NCBI GenBank assembly: GCA_014695345.1
Contig: JACJOC010000065.1
Span: 186,001 to 250,000, forward strand
Reading direction: 5' to 3'
Length of the DNA: 64,000 nt
From: Cyanobacteria bacterium FACHB-471
GTDB taxonomy: Bacteria > Cyanobacteriota > Cyanobacteriia > Elainellales > Elainellaceae
A program made the position numbers and the translations under genes. The first letter of the stretch is position 1, and every line of letters starts with the position of its first letter. The notes under the pieces are model-generated. The model saw only the letters and a program-made list of their open reading frames with translations, was not told the origin of the DNA and ran no database searches. This document shows, in pieces, positions 1 to 8,593 of this stretch.

Positions 1-2
1 AG

Positions 3-206
3 GTTTTAGAGAATTTGCTGCACTGTTCTCAAAATGGGACGGAGTTAGGCTGGCTACTTGCCCCAGATGATGAAAGCATTTTGGCAGTATTTCCTGAGTC
101 TCGCGTCAAGTTCTACCGAGGATCAGAAATGCTACCAGTCTTAGAAGGCATTGCCCTTTCTCTATCTCCTGCTGAGATCTTTAACTGGTTAGCCTTACCT
201 GAGTAG
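3..206 (+). CDS. Uma2 family protein, C-terminal fragment
   Basis: This is the 3' end of a gene whose start lies left of the window; the frame is open from base 3 to the TAG at 204-206. The visible residues contain the usual end of Uma2 proteins: an LHCSQNGTELGWLL stretch, then a segment on exponent-like values (VKFYRGSEMLPVL) and a hydrophobic tail. Uma2 proteins have a PD-(D/E)XK nuclease-type fold and are present in many copies in cyanobacteria; their cellular role is not settled. The catalytic core would be upstream and cannot be checked. DUF29 follows 12 bases later, a pairing that suggests cotranscription. Confidence 0.75.
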   Translation, partial: VLENLLHCSQNGTELGWLLAPDDESILAVFPESRVKFYRGSEMLPVLEGIALSLSPAEIFNWLALPE

Positions 207-218
207 AGGCCTCAAACG

Positions 219-650
219 ATGAAGAATCTCTATGAAAGTGATTTCTATGCCTGGACGAAAGAGCAAGCCGAATTGCTTAAGAATAAAACCTGGGAACAGA
301 TAGACCTACCCAATCTGATTGAGGAAATAGAAAGTTTGGGACGGCAAGAACGGCAGGAACTCAGAAATCGTCTAGGAGTGCTATTAGGACATTTACTCAA
401 ATGGCAATATCAGCCGTCTAATCGAGGAAATAGTTGGTTGTCAACTATCCGAGAGCAGCGCCGTGAAGCTTCTCTTGTGTTGCGAGAAAATCCCAGCCTC
501 AAGCCTTATCTTTCAGAAGCAGTGTGCTTGGGTTACGAATCAGGAGTAGATTTAGCTGTTCGAGAAACCGGAATGGACTACGATGTGTTCCCGGCAGAAT
601 GTCCCTACACTGAGGAACAAATTTTAGAAGAGACTTTTTTACCGGACTAA
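219..650 (+). CDS. DUF29 family protein
   Basis: A 143-residue protein with the DUF29 pattern: an N-terminal YESDFYAWTKEQAELL segment, then LIEEIESLGRQERQELRNRL and LLGHLLKWQYQP helices. DUF29 proteins are small, mostly helical and abundant in cyanobacteria; no biochemical function is established. The length is typical. The ATG at 219 follows the Uma2 stop closely, and both DUF29 and Uma2 are multi-copy families, so this pair may be a mobile or recently duplicated unit, though nothing in the sequence proves it. Confidence 0.85.
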   Translation: MKNLYESDFYAWTKEQAELLKNKTWEQIDLPNLIEEIESLGRQERQELRNRLGVLLGHLLKWQYQPSNRGNSWLSTIREQRREASLVLRENPSLKPYLSEAVCLGYESGVDLAVRETGMDYDVFPAECPYTEEQILEETFLPD

Positions 651-841
651 CATAGTGCTAGTTCCTGGAAGGTCCTAGTGATCTATTTACTTAGTGCTGA
701 TTACTTGGGTGAGAATAAGAAGGAGAGGATTTGGGTACTGAATGAGAGTGCCAATCCTGATGGATACTGGAGTCTTTTTTGCTGCAATTTCAACTCATTT
801 CACTTATCACTCCGAGCAGGTATAAATTCCGTTATTGTCAT

Positions 842-2119
842 TTATCCAACAGCTTTGCTTACGGTGTATTGGGCGAAGGAGGGAGAGTAGGTAGTGCGGC
901 TTTTTTCTGCTTGGTGCAGCGCGTGCAGGTAAATTTGTTGGAACAGGTGTCTTTGAGCATGACTGCCGCCGACTGACCAGAGGTGAGGCAAAACGGGTTT
1001 GAGGAAAGCGATCGCCCCTTCCCAATCTTTGCTAGCGTGAGCTACCATGCCGTGCGCGGCGGGTAGGGTGACATTGAGCCAGGTATTTTGCTGAGTTGGT
1101 TCTAGCGTGTGGGCGTGAGCTTCCATACTCAGCAGCATTTCGTGCGTTTGGCTAAACCAGCCGCCTCTTGCCAAAGCATAAATGTAGTGCAAATCCTGAA
1201 AGGGTAAGGCGTGTTCGTGAACGCGAGGCAGCAGGTGAGTAACCAATTTCTGCCAGCGATCGCCCACACTCATTCCCTTTAACTCCAATCTGGAGAGTAG
1301 TGCGATCGCCCCGACCTGATCTTTTGGAGTTGATTTGCGAGCGCGGCCCCAGATGTGAGTGTCATAGAGCGACAGCACTTTTTGCCTGTCTGCTTTTGCC
1401 AAGTAATACAATCCGACGTGCCACCAGTTGTGGGTATAAAGCATCGAGTTGCAATCTTCCCAGGTGTCGGACAGGCTTTCCATCCAAGCAATGCCTTCAT
1501 CGATTCGCCCCTGCATTTCCATCACATGAGCAACAGCATGGTGCGCCCAAGGGTTGTGGCGATCAAGAGCAGTTGCCTGTCTGCCAATTTCCTCAGCTTC
1601 TTTTAAGCGATGGCACTGCTCTAGACCAAAGGCAATCATGCTGTAGAGATAAGGATGCTCAGGGTTTGCGGGTAAGGCAGCTTTAGCAATTTGAAGCAAG
1701 CCTGCTGTGTCGCCTCGATAAAAGTAGTGATATTGCCCCTGCTGCACGGAGAGTAAGTCTTGCGGAAACTGCTCAGCGATCGCCCAATGTATTGCAATCG
1801 CCCGATCGATTGCTCCTTTCGCCCAGGCTGCGATCGCTTGAATGTAAAGCTGTTCTCGCTGAGTGACCTGGGGTAGAAGGTGTTGGGCAGATTCTAGATA
1901 GGGTCTTGCCTGCTTACGAGCAGCGGCACTTTCCAGCGAAAGATAATAGGCTGCGCTGTAGGCATGGGCGATCGCACAAGTTGGATCTGCGGTAATGGCG
2001 GTGAGAATAGCGGCTTCTGCCTCACGTCCATAGGTGAGAGACTGCTGCACAAATTGGTTGATTGCGGCGATCGCCTCACTAGAATCGGTTGTAACGTCTA
2101 GCCCCTGAGCGTCCTTCAA
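842..2119 (-). CDS. TTC38-like tetratricopeptide repeat protein
   Basis: A 425-residue soluble protein without signal peptide or membrane segment. It resembles the TTC38 family of TPR proteins: helical repeats with A-x-A-Y-x-L spacing, a REQLYIQAI segment, the NPEHPYLYSMIAFGLEQ repeat, and a histidine-rich stretch (HNPWAHHAVAHVMEM) followed by HNWWHVGLYYL. These His/Trp positions are conserved in the family, but no reaction is known. Upstream, toward the divergent lipoprotein gene, lies a perfect 16-bp hairpin. The DUF29 gene converges on it with a 191-base spacer. Confidence 0.8.
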   Translation of the reverse strand: MKDAQGLDVTTDSSEAIAAINQFVQQSLTYGREAEAAILTAITADPTCAIAHAYSAAYYLSLESAAARKQARPYLESAQHLLPQVTQREQLYIQAIAAWAKGAIDRAIAIHWAIAEQFPQDLLSVQQGQYHYFYRGDTAGLLQIAKAALPANPEHPYLYSMIAFGLEQCHRLKEAEEIGRQATALDRHNPWAHHAVAHVMEMQGRIDEGIAWMESLSDTWEDCNSMLYTHNWWHVGLYYLAKADRQKVLSLYDTHIWGRARKSTPKDQVGAIALLSRLELKGMSVGDRWQKLVTHLLPRVHEHALPFQDLHYIYALARGGWFSQTHEMLLSMEAHAHTLEPTQQNTWLNVTLPAAHGMVAHASKDWEGAIAFLKPVLPHLWSVGGSHAQRHLFQQIYLHALHQAEKSRTTYSPSFAQYTVSKAVG

Positions 2120-2453
2120 TGGTCTAATCCCTCCAAATAGTCCAACAGCAAAAACAAATTTATTAATCTACGGTAAGTTGGTCGATTTTTAGTATTTAAC
2201 TTAAACTTGAGTATGTCACAGCTTCTTTACACAGGTCAAGAAAGACCAAAAAGGGAGGTAGGAACCTTGTTCCTACCTCCCTTTAGGTCCTAACCAGCAA
2301 GGCTAAAGCTACAGAGTCTGACTTAACAGAAGTTCATGAAGGATTGAGGAAGACTTTGGACAATCGACCTAAAATTTCTTGCTTTCTTCATAACGAAACA
2401 GATGTAAGCCTTGTTTAAAGAGGCACCATAGAAGCAGCCTTTATCCTTACCTT
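2120..2453. other. divergent intergenic region
   Basis: A 334-base spacer between the divergently oriented TPR gene and the lipoprotein gene. It must hold both promoters. The only clear structure is the hairpin at 2250-2284; no gene is seen. Confidence 0.6.
2250..2284. repeat. perfect 16-bp hairpin
   Basis: The left arm (2250-2265, AAAGGGAGGTAGGAAC) and right arm (2269-2284) are exact reverse complements around a 3-base loop. The A-run at one end and T-run at the other give it the form of a bidirectional terminator, yet it lies between divergent genes where neither needs one. Confidence 0.8.
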
Positions 2454-2861
2454 ATGAGAATTCAATTATTAATAGTGGGATTGCTAGCGATCGCTTCGAC
2501 TAGCTGTGCCCCTAGAATTGCTACAAGTGCTACGCCATCTGCTTCAACCACGACTTCATCGGCAACTGCTGCTCTGACCTCTACTACAAATTCAGACAAT
2601 CTTTCCCTTAAAGAAGAGCTAGAAGGTACCTGGTCAGCAGGCTTTATGACCATTACATTTAATTGGGAGGCTGGCACTTATTCTGGCGTGATGCTAGACG
2701 AACCATTCTCCAAAACTTTAGAGTTTGTCAGCGAAACAGGCAATGAAATTGTTTTTAAGGCAGACGGTTCTCTCATGGTGGGGCGATTCGACCCCAATGG
2801 AGAAGTGAGGCTGACTGAAAGCGCAGACAGCTCCTCAACGCTGAGACTAAAACGAATTTAG
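2454..2861 (+). CDS. small putative lipoprotein
   Basis: A 135-residue protein with an N-terminal signal (MRIQLLIVGLLAIASTSC) ending in a cysteine at residue 18 that fits a bacterial lipobox loosely. A Ser/Thr/Ala-rich linker (about residues 20-45) precedes a compact C-terminal domain with alternating hydrophobic strands (GTWSAGFMTITFNW, NEIVFKADGSLMVGRF) that suggest a small beta-barrel. I do not recognise the family. It is probably anchored in the outer or inner membrane. A hairpin terminator follows at 2903-2932. Function unknown. Confidence 0.65.
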   Translation: MRIQLLIVGLLAIASTSCAPRIATSATPSASTTTSSATAALTSTTNSDNLSLKEELEGTWSAGFMTITFNWEAGTYSGVMLDEPFSKTLEFVSETGNEIVFKADGSLMVGRFDPNGEVRLTESADSSSTLRLKRI

Positions 2862-2902
2862 CTTGTAGTGGGTTTCAGTCAATTATCAAAACAAGTTTAA
2901 AG

Positions 2903-2932
2903 AAGCGCACTCTCTTATAGGGTGCGCTTTTC
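2903..2932 (+). terminator. Rho-independent-type terminator after lipoprotein gene
   Basis: An 8-bp stem, AAGCGCAC at 2903-2910 with GTGCGCTT at 2922-2929, is followed by a short T-rich run. It lies 41 bases after the lipoprotein stop codon. Confidence 0.7.
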
Positions 2933-3072
2933 TCATAGCTTAAATTTAAGGAAATGAGTACAAAAGGCGAATGGGAAGAGGGACAAAGCTAATTCAGTGA
3001 AATTCCAGATAAGATCGATATCGGACTTCATAGCGATTGCAGCAATAGATTCTTGTACGCGAGACAGATAAT

Positions 3073-4992
3073 ATGCCCCATCCTCCAACCGTTGAATTTC
3101 AGGACTATTTTGATGTGGTGGTGGTGGGCGCTGGGCACGCTGGCTGTGAAGCCGCTTTAGCCGCGGCTCGATTAGGCTGCCGCACCCTGTTACTAACGCT
3201 GAATTTGGATAAAATTGCTTGGCAGCCTTGCAATCCAGCGGTTGGCGGACCAGCCAAATCACAGTTAACTCATGAAGTAGATGCGCTGGGCGGCGAAATT
3301 GGTAAGGTAGCCGATCGCACCTATTTACAAAAGCGAGTTCTGAATAACTCACGAGGTCCAGCGGTTTGGGCTTTACGGGCACAGACGGACAAGCGCGAAT
3401 ATGCCGCTGTGATGAAACAGATCGTTGAGAATCAGGAAAACCTGACCATCCGTGAAGGCATGGTAACGGATCTGGTTTTGGGAGCTAACGATGAGGTAAT
3501 TGGTGTCCAAACTTACTTTGGCGTAGCGTTTCAGTGCAAATCGGTGGTGTTAACCACAGGAACGTTTTTGGGTGGCGTAATTTGGGTTGGTAATAAGTCG
3601 ATGCCCGCTGGACGTGCTGGAGAATTTGCAGCAGTGGGTTTAACCGAAACGCTAAATCGGTTGGGGTTTGAAACTGGGCGACTGAAAACGGGAACGCCAG
3701 CACGGGTAGATCGGCGATCGGTAGATTACACTCACCTGGAACTGCAGCCTGGGGATGAAGAGGTGCGCTGGTTTAGCTTTGACCCAGAGGTGTGGGTAGA
3801 ACGGGAGCAATTGCCTTGCTATTTAACTCGCACCACTGCGGAGACCCATCGGCTAATCCAGGAGAATCTGCACCTTTCTCCGGTGTATGGCGGTTGGGTA
3901 GATGCAAAAGGGCCGCGCTATTGTCCCAGCATTGAGGACAAAATTGTACGATTTGCCGATAAAGAGTCGCACCAAATTTTTATTGAACCTGAAGGACGAG
4001 ATATTCCAGAACTTTATATCCAGGGGTTTTCGACTGGGCTGCCAGAGGGGCTGCAGATCCAGATGTTGCGATCGCTTCCCGGTCTAGAAAACTGCGCTAT
4101 GCTTCGCCCTGCCTACGCTGTGGAATATGACTATTTGCCTGCAACTCAGTGTTATCCCACCTTGATGACTAAAAAGGTAGAAGGGTTATTTTGTGCAGGG
4201 CAGATCAACGGCACAACGGGATATGAGGAAGCGTCCGCTCAAGGACTTGTGGCAGGAATTAATGCTGCTCGGTTTAGTCGCGATCGCCCCATGATCATTT
4301 TTCCTCGTGAGCAAAGTTACCTGGGTACCCTGATTGACGACCTCTGCACCAAAGATCTGCGGGAGCCTTATCGGATGCTCACCTCTCGTTCTGAATATCG
4401 GCTGCTGCTGCGATCGGACAATGCCGATCAGCGGTTAACCCCACTAGGACGAGAAATTGGACTGGTGGACGATCGCCGGTGGGAATTGTTTACTCTCAAG
4501 CAGGAAAACATCACCGCCGAAAAGGAGCGCCTGCACGAAACCAGAGTCAAAGAGCACGAAGAATTAGGGCGCAAGATCGCTGCCGACACTCAGCAGGCGA
4601 TTAAAGGATCGATTACGTTAGCAGATTTACTGCGTCGCCCTGGATTTCACTATGCTGCCCTGGAGCATTATGGACTCGCTAATCCAGCCCTGAATCTGGC
4701 GGAAAAAGAAGGCGCAGAGATCGATATCAAATACTCTGGCTATATCCAACGTCAGCAAAACCAAATTGACCAGATCAGCCGTCAAGCACACCGACCCCTG
4801 CCTCAAGATTTGGACTATGCCAAGATTGAGACGCTTTCTAAAGAATCACGTGAAAAGCTGGCTCAGGTGAAACCGCTAACGGTAGGTCAAGCGACTCGCA
4901 TTGGCGGTGTGAACCCAGCGGATATTAATGCGTTGCTAGTTTATCTAGAGATTCGTTCTCGCCAAGAACAACCTGCTGCAACAGGGATCTAA
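3073..4992 (+). CDS. mnmG: tRNA uridine-5-carboxymethylaminomethyl modification enzyme MnmG
   Basis: MnmG (GidA), the FAD-binding subunit that with MnmE installs the carboxymethylaminomethyl group on U34 of certain tRNAs. The 639-residue length is normal. The FAD dinucleotide-binding motif GAGHAG is at residues 19-24, followed by the family signatures [27 protein letters not shown] and the cysteine-containing [14 protein letters not shown] motif. The C-terminal helical MnmE-binding domain is intact and ends with an added EQPAATGI tail. The ATG at 3073 gives the standard N-terminus just ahead of the Rossmann fold. A terminator follows. Confidence 0.97.
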   Translation: MPHPPTVEFQDYFDVVVVGAGHAGCEAALAAARLGCRTLLLTLNLDKIAWQPCNPAVGGPAKSQLTHEVDALGGEIGKVADRTYLQKRVLNNSRGPAVWALRAQTDKREYAAVMKQIVENQENLTIREGMVTDLVLGANDEVIGVQTYFGVAFQCKSVVLTTGTFLGGVIWVGNKSMPAGRAGEFAAVGLTETLNRLGFETGRLKTGTPARVDRRSVDYTHLELQPGDEEVRWFSFDPEVWVEREQLPCYLTRTTAETHRLIQENLHLSPVYGGWVDAKGPRYCPSIEDKIVRFADKESHQIFIEPEGRDIPELYIQGFSTGLPEGLQIQMLRSLPGLENCAMLRPAYAVEYDYLPATQCYPTLMTKKVEGLFCAGQINGTTGYEEASAQGLVAGINAARFSRDRPMIIFPREQSYLGTLIDDLCTKDLREPYRMLTSRSEYRLLLRSDNADQRLTPLGREIGLVDDRRWELFTLKQENITAEKERLHETRVKEHEELGRKIAADTQQAIKGSITLADLLRRPGFHYAALEHYGLANPALNLAEKEGAEIDIKYSGYIQRQQNQIDQISRQAHRPLPQDLDYAKIETLSKESREKLAQVKPLTVGQATRIGGVNPADINALLVYLEIRSRQEQPAATGI

Positions 4993-5020
4993 CGCCAATT
5001 CCAAAAATTAGAGCTAATTA

Positions 5021-5052
5021 AAAGAGGCAGGGTTTTGCCCTGCCTCTTTCTA
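5021..5052 (+). terminator. terminator after mnmG
   Basis: A perfect 12-bp stem (AAAGAGGCAGGG at 5021-5032, right arm 5038-5049) with a TTTTG loop and a following T-rich stretch, 28 bases after the mnmG stop. Confidence 0.8.
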
Positions 5053-5111
5053 TTGAGACCTCTGTGTAGCTACAAGCTATGCAGGAGGTGCTGTTGTGCT
5101 AATTGGGTGAG

Positions 5112-6623
5112 TTAGGGTTGGTGAACTTCGGCAGAAATGCCCTGTTGCTCTAGCTCACTTGCCAGATCTTCTGCTCCAGCCCGATCGCGAAATGCCCCGA
5201 CCTGAACTTGCGCCCCACCTTCTGGAGTATTACGGACATAGGCATCACCGACGGCTTGGCGGGCTTGCTCTAAACTGCGATCGCCATTGTAAGGAGTTGT
5301 GACGTAATAGTAGTCGTCTTGGCTGGCGGCAGGAGGGCTCGCAGGAGCGGGCGCTGTTGCTACGGGTGGGCTCGCAGGCTGAGCTTGCACCTGAGGAACA
5401 GAAGGCGTTGCGGTGTTTGCTTGAGCCGGAGCGCTAGGACGAGCAGCAGAGCTGGGACGAGCAGGGGCTGGAGCGCTAGCACGAGCAACCGGGTTGGGAC
5501 GCGCCGGAGCCGGAGCACTAGCACGAGCAGCAGGGTTGGGACGAGCGGGAGCCGGAGCGCTAGGACGAGCAGCAGGGTTGGAACGAGCGGGGGCTGAAGC
5601 TTGACTAGGAGCAGAACGCCCATTTGGGCGCATGGAGACTGTCGCAGGCACGACAGTCCTCGGCAGGGTGGGAGCCGACTGCGGGTTAGGCAGGGGTGCG
5701 GTTTGGGCAGGAGTTGAAGCTGTTGGAGAGGGGACTGCTCCTGGAGTGACGGACACTGGAGCGGGAGCTTCACCCGTTGGCAAGGTGCTGAGCGTACTTA
5801 AATTTAATTCTCTAAATTCTTCGCTTGCCAGGTCGGGAGAGCCTGGTAGTGCGTTACTCGGTAAATCAGTTGAATCTGGGTTAGTGGCAACTTCGCCTGA
5901 CAACTCTGAGTTGCGATCGCCCCTCGGTTCACCCTCACTAAAGATTCCAAGACTAGCTGGGTTCATAATCATATAGCCCAGGGTGACGCTGGAGAGCAGC
6001 AGCAGCAGCATGGAGCCAATTCCTAGCGGGGTTAACAAGCTTTGAATAAAGCTCGGCTCTTGCGGGGGAACCTCCTCCTGATCGTCCAGGCTTTTAAGCA
6101 ACTCTTCAGAAGATTCTAGGTAGTCGTCTGGTCCCAGGTTAATGTCATCTGGGTTAACCAGCTTTTGGGTTGTTTCTGCCTCAGCACCAGGAGAAACTAG
6201 CCCTGACGGCTCTGCATTGGGGACAGTTGCAGCCGCAGCCGCGATCGCCAATTGGTTAGGAGTTGATGGAGGAGTCGGTGAAGGAGGAGTTGGTGAAGCG
6301 ACACTCCGTTTGATCTGAGAGGGCGGTGGTGGTGGCACTGGGGAGGGCCTGCCTTTCGCAGTGGAAAGGGCGATCGCTCCAGCAGCGGCAGCCTGCGTCC
6401 TTCCCCCTTTCGCCTCCACATAAATCGTGTCCATCGGTTTAGCATCGCGGCTGCGGCTCCGCCGACTTTTAGGTTTTGTCGGTTTGCTCTTACGGGAGCG
6501 ACGGTAGCGAGACAGTTCCTCCTCTAGCTGCATATCTAAACCACCCAGTGCAGTTTGCAGGACAGCGTGCAGAGGCTTAGAAGGAAGTGAAGTTGAAGAT
6601 TCTTGTGAGGAACGTTGGCGCAT
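5112..6623 (-). CDS. SPOR-domain membrane protein
   Basis: A 503-residue protein. An N-terminal cytoplasmic part rich in Arg/Lys (RYRRSRKSKPTKPKSRRSRS) leads to Pro/Ala-rich sequence, one membrane segment near residue 205-220 (SMLLLLLSSVTLGYMIM), a long low-complexity Pro/Ala region and a C-terminal SPOR domain (QVQVGAFRDRAGAEDL). SPOR domains bind denuded septal peptidoglycan, so a role in division or wall turnover is likely. The low-complexity region contains four 14-residue repeats of the type SAPAPARPNPAARA. A terminator hairpin separates it from mnmG, and DUF721 lies divergent upstream. Confidence 0.8.
   Translation of the reverse strand: MRQRSSQESSTSLPSKPLHAVLQTALGGLDMQLEEELSRYRRSRKSKPTKPKSRRSRSRDAKPMDTIYVEAKGGRTQAAAAGAIALSTAKGRPSPVPPPPPSQIKRSVASPTPPSPTPPSTPNQLAIAAAAATVPNAEPSGLVSPGAEAETTQKLVNPDDINLGPDDYLESSEELLKSLDDQEEVPPQEPSFIQSLLTPLGIGSMLLLLLSSVTLGYMIMNPASLGIFSEGEPRGDRNSELSGEVATNPDSTDLPSNALPGSPDLASEEFRELNLSTLSTLPTGEAPAPVSVTPGAVPSPTASTPAQTAPLPNPQSAPTLPRTVVPATVSMRPNGRSAPSQASAPARSNPAARPSAPAPARPNPAARASAPAPARPNPVARASAPAPARPSSAARPSAPAQANTATPSVPQVQAQPASPPVATAPAPASPPAASQDDYYYVTTPYNGDRSLEQARQAVGDAYVRNTPEGGAQVQVGAFRDRAGAEDLASELEQQGISAEVHQP
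5431..5598. repeat. four 42-bp tandem repeats inside the SPOR gene
   Basis: Units begin at 5431, 5473, 5515 and 5557 and encode 14-residue Ala/Pro/Arg repeats in frame. The copies differ at a few bases. Repeat number is likely to vary between strains. Confidence 0.85.
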
Positions 6624-7082
6624 TAAACTACTCCTGCCAGTACGTGAGTGACGACCCAGTAATACGTAAATGACTTATTCAGTGATGATTGGTTCAATGA
6701 ATAATCGCAAAAGATGCCCCTGAATCTGTCTACACCGAGAAGTATCCCTGAAATAATCATTGTTAGCTTAATCTGAGCCGCTGTCAAAGATGGCGCAGCC
6801 TACAGCCCTATCTTGCGCCCAATTCTAATCTGAAATTTGGAGAGTGTTCGGATTTTTGTGTAAGTGCGGGCATGCTGCCCGCACTTACACAAAAATCCAA
6901 TCAGTCCCGAAATTTGCAGCCGATTCGAGCTTTTCCAGTTAAATTAAAGCCTGATTCTCATGGGAGAAAACCATCTTGAACGGCTTGTGAGACGCATCAT
7001 ACAGGGGTTAAGCTTCTCGCACAGTCCAGTTTAGGGCACCAAAGGTTCAGGACTCTGTAGGCTTTGTATTAGGACTATATAT
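6624..7082. other. divergent intergenic region
   Basis: A 459-base spacer between the divergent SPOR and DUF721 genes. It contains the 23-bp perfect hairpin at 6850-6898; no gene is seen. Confidence 0.6.
6850..6898. repeat. perfect 23-bp hairpin
   Basis: Arms 6850-6872 and 6876-6898 are exact reverse complements with a TGC loop. The stem contains TGTAAGTGCGGGCA. It lies between two divergent genes, so it is not an obvious terminator for either. Confidence 0.9.
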
Positions 7083-7640
7083 ATGTCGCTTAAATCTCTG
7101 CATCACGTTTTAGGTGCTTTGCAAAGCCAGGAGGGTTGGCGATCGCGACAGCAGCTTCAACAACTGCTTGCCTGTTGGTTTCAGGTGGTTGGCCCGGCTG
7201 TCGCTGCTCAGACTCGTCCAGTTTCAATTCAGCGGCGGGTGCTGCATGTGGCTACCTCTAGCTCGGTTTGGGCAAATAATCTTACCTTTGAGCGACAGCG
7301 GATTTTAGAGAAATTGAGTGCTCACCTGCCCTACGCTCTTTCTGACATTCGTTTCTCTACAGCTCACTGGCAACCCTACCGGGGCAACAGTTCAATGGAG
7401 GAAGATGCATCCGAAATCTGGCAAAGACACCCTAGCCGAGTTGCTGATCCTTTTGCTGCGTCCAGGGCAAAGGCTCAGTCAGAACGTCAGGATGCAGATT
7501 CGGCATTTCGACATTGGGCTGAGGTAATGCAGACGCGATCGCAGCACTTGCCGCTCTGCCCTAGCTGCCGCTGTCCAACACCCAAGGGAGAGTTAGAGCG
7601 ATGGTCTATTTGCTCACTTTGCGCCAGTAAGCAATGGTAA
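7083..7640 (+). CDS. DUF721 (DciA-like) protein with C-terminal zinc ribbon
   Basis: A 185-residue protein. Residues 1-90 match DUF721: a helical start, then W-x-x-V-V-G-P-x-V-A-x-Q-T-R-P and a strand region ending LTFERQRILEKL. DUF721/DciA proteins are the DnaB helicase loaders of bacteria lacking DnaC or DnaI, and cyanobacterial members belong here. The C-terminus adds two Cys pairs (LCPSC and ICSLC), which could form a zinc ribbon; this extension is absent from the minimal DciA domain. The ATG at 7083 was chosen because it starts the conserved domain directly. Confidence 0.75.
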   Translation: MSLKSLHHVLGALQSQEGWRSRQQLQQLLACWFQVVGPAVAAQTRPVSIQRRVLHVATSSSVWANNLTFERQRILEKLSAHLPYALSDIRFSTAHWQPYRGNSSMEEDASEIWQRHPSRVADPFAASRAKAQSERQDADSAFRHWAEVMQTRSQHLPLCPSCRCPTPKGELERWSICSLCASKQW

Positions 7641-8085
7641 GCCCGTAAATTTACACACCTCTTTTTTGAATAGACCCAGAATTAACCTGCCAATGCTCGA
7701 TTTTTTGAAGCAATAACCGTATTTTTTCGAGCATTTAAAGCAGAACATTTAATTACAAATAGACATCTTTAACGGTGTGCTCTCATAAAGATTAAATTCA
7801 GATGAAGTTTGGTCCTAGATTTAGGCAATTTTCCCTTTTTGGGGTAGGTAAGAAATTAAAAATAAGGCTCGCCTTTCTGGTTTCCTATTGATCCCCGTGA
7901 GGTTTGAGGAAGAGTTGATAACCTTATCTACTCTGCCAAAACTGATACAAAAGTTTTTAATATTTCTGAGTTGTTAACTGGAACCTAAAAATAATCTAAA
8001 TTCCATTTTTTGTTCGGGATCGCTACAAACATCTCAGGCAAAGGCTTTAGAACTTTTATCTAGCTAAAACCAAACAAATTCAAAG
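7641..8085. other. intergenic region without a gene
   Basis: A 445-base AT-rich spacer. It contains a weak inverted repeat (ATGCTCGA near 7692 and TCGAGCAT near 7728) after the DUF721 gene, possibly part of a terminator. I see nothing else. Confidence 0.5.
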
Positions 8086-8442
8086 ATGAGAATGGGGGTG
8101 AAGAATAACCTCACACAAGATCCCATGGGAAAACAGGATTCTGCCATCTCAGCTTGTCGGCACTGCCAAAACTATGTGCCTCAAGGTCGGCGTGGTGGTC
8201 AATGTCGGCAGTTGGGTGTACTTGTTCACGGCGCTTGGAAGGCTTGTTCTCTGGCGATCCCACCCTTTTCTCCAGTCTGGAGTTTAGAGGATGTGGCGCT
8301 TTGGCAACCGGAGGCTTTTGAGCTCAATGAACTAGAGGCGATGCGAAGCAGTTCCCCCGTTGGGGTAATCGCCCCTGATCCTGTTCTTCCGACTTACGTT
8401 GCAAAAGTTGTTGTAACGCAAGACGTTGTGCTTTCTGAATAG
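8086..8442 (+). CDS. conserved four-cysteine small protein
   Basis: A 118-residue protein typical of cyanobacterial genomes. The core has four cysteines, C24-x2-C27-x12-C40-x13-C54, within CRHCQNYVP, RRGGQCRQLGV and WKACSLAIPPF. The spacing suggests a bound zinc ion or iron-sulfur cluster, but no function is known to me. The C-terminal half is a variable acidic tail. A second ATG at residue 14 (MGKQDSAI) is a plausible alternative start, since the conserved part begins after it. Confidence 0.7.
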   Translation: MRMGVKNNLTQDPMGKQDSAISACRHCQNYVPQGRRGGQCRQLGVLVHGAWKACSLAIPPFSPVWSLEDVALWQPEAFELNELEAMRSSSPVGVIAPDPVLPTYVAKVVVTQDVVLSE

Positions 8443-8487
8443 AAAAGCAAATTTATACGAATTCTCCCTATACCGTTTCTACATGAA

Positions 8488-8543
8488 GCTGCATATTTTG
8501 GAATGTGTCCCGCGTACGCGGGACACATTCCAAAATATGCAGC
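8488..8543. terminator. 56-bp perfect palindrome between convergent genes
   Basis: The sequence reads the same on both strands for 56 bases, with a centre CGCGTACGCG and arms starting GCTGCATATTTTGGAATG. It lies between the convergent four-Cys gene and the TonB-like gene and probably acts as a bidirectional terminator, though no T-run follows. Confidence 0.7.
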
Positions 8544-8593
8544 CATAGAAAGAGTCAGTATCAGAGCTATATACTCGCCCGCATCGCTGAGGA

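Noticed and set aside
678-890. A 70-residue open frame after DUF29, starting at GTG
   Set aside because: No recognisable protein, no ribosome-binding site, and it overlaps the 3' end of the TPR gene on the other strand.
5319-5773. Long antisense frames within the SPOR gene
   Set aside because: They follow from the biased Pro/Ala/Arg codons of the SPOR gene and have no family resemblance.
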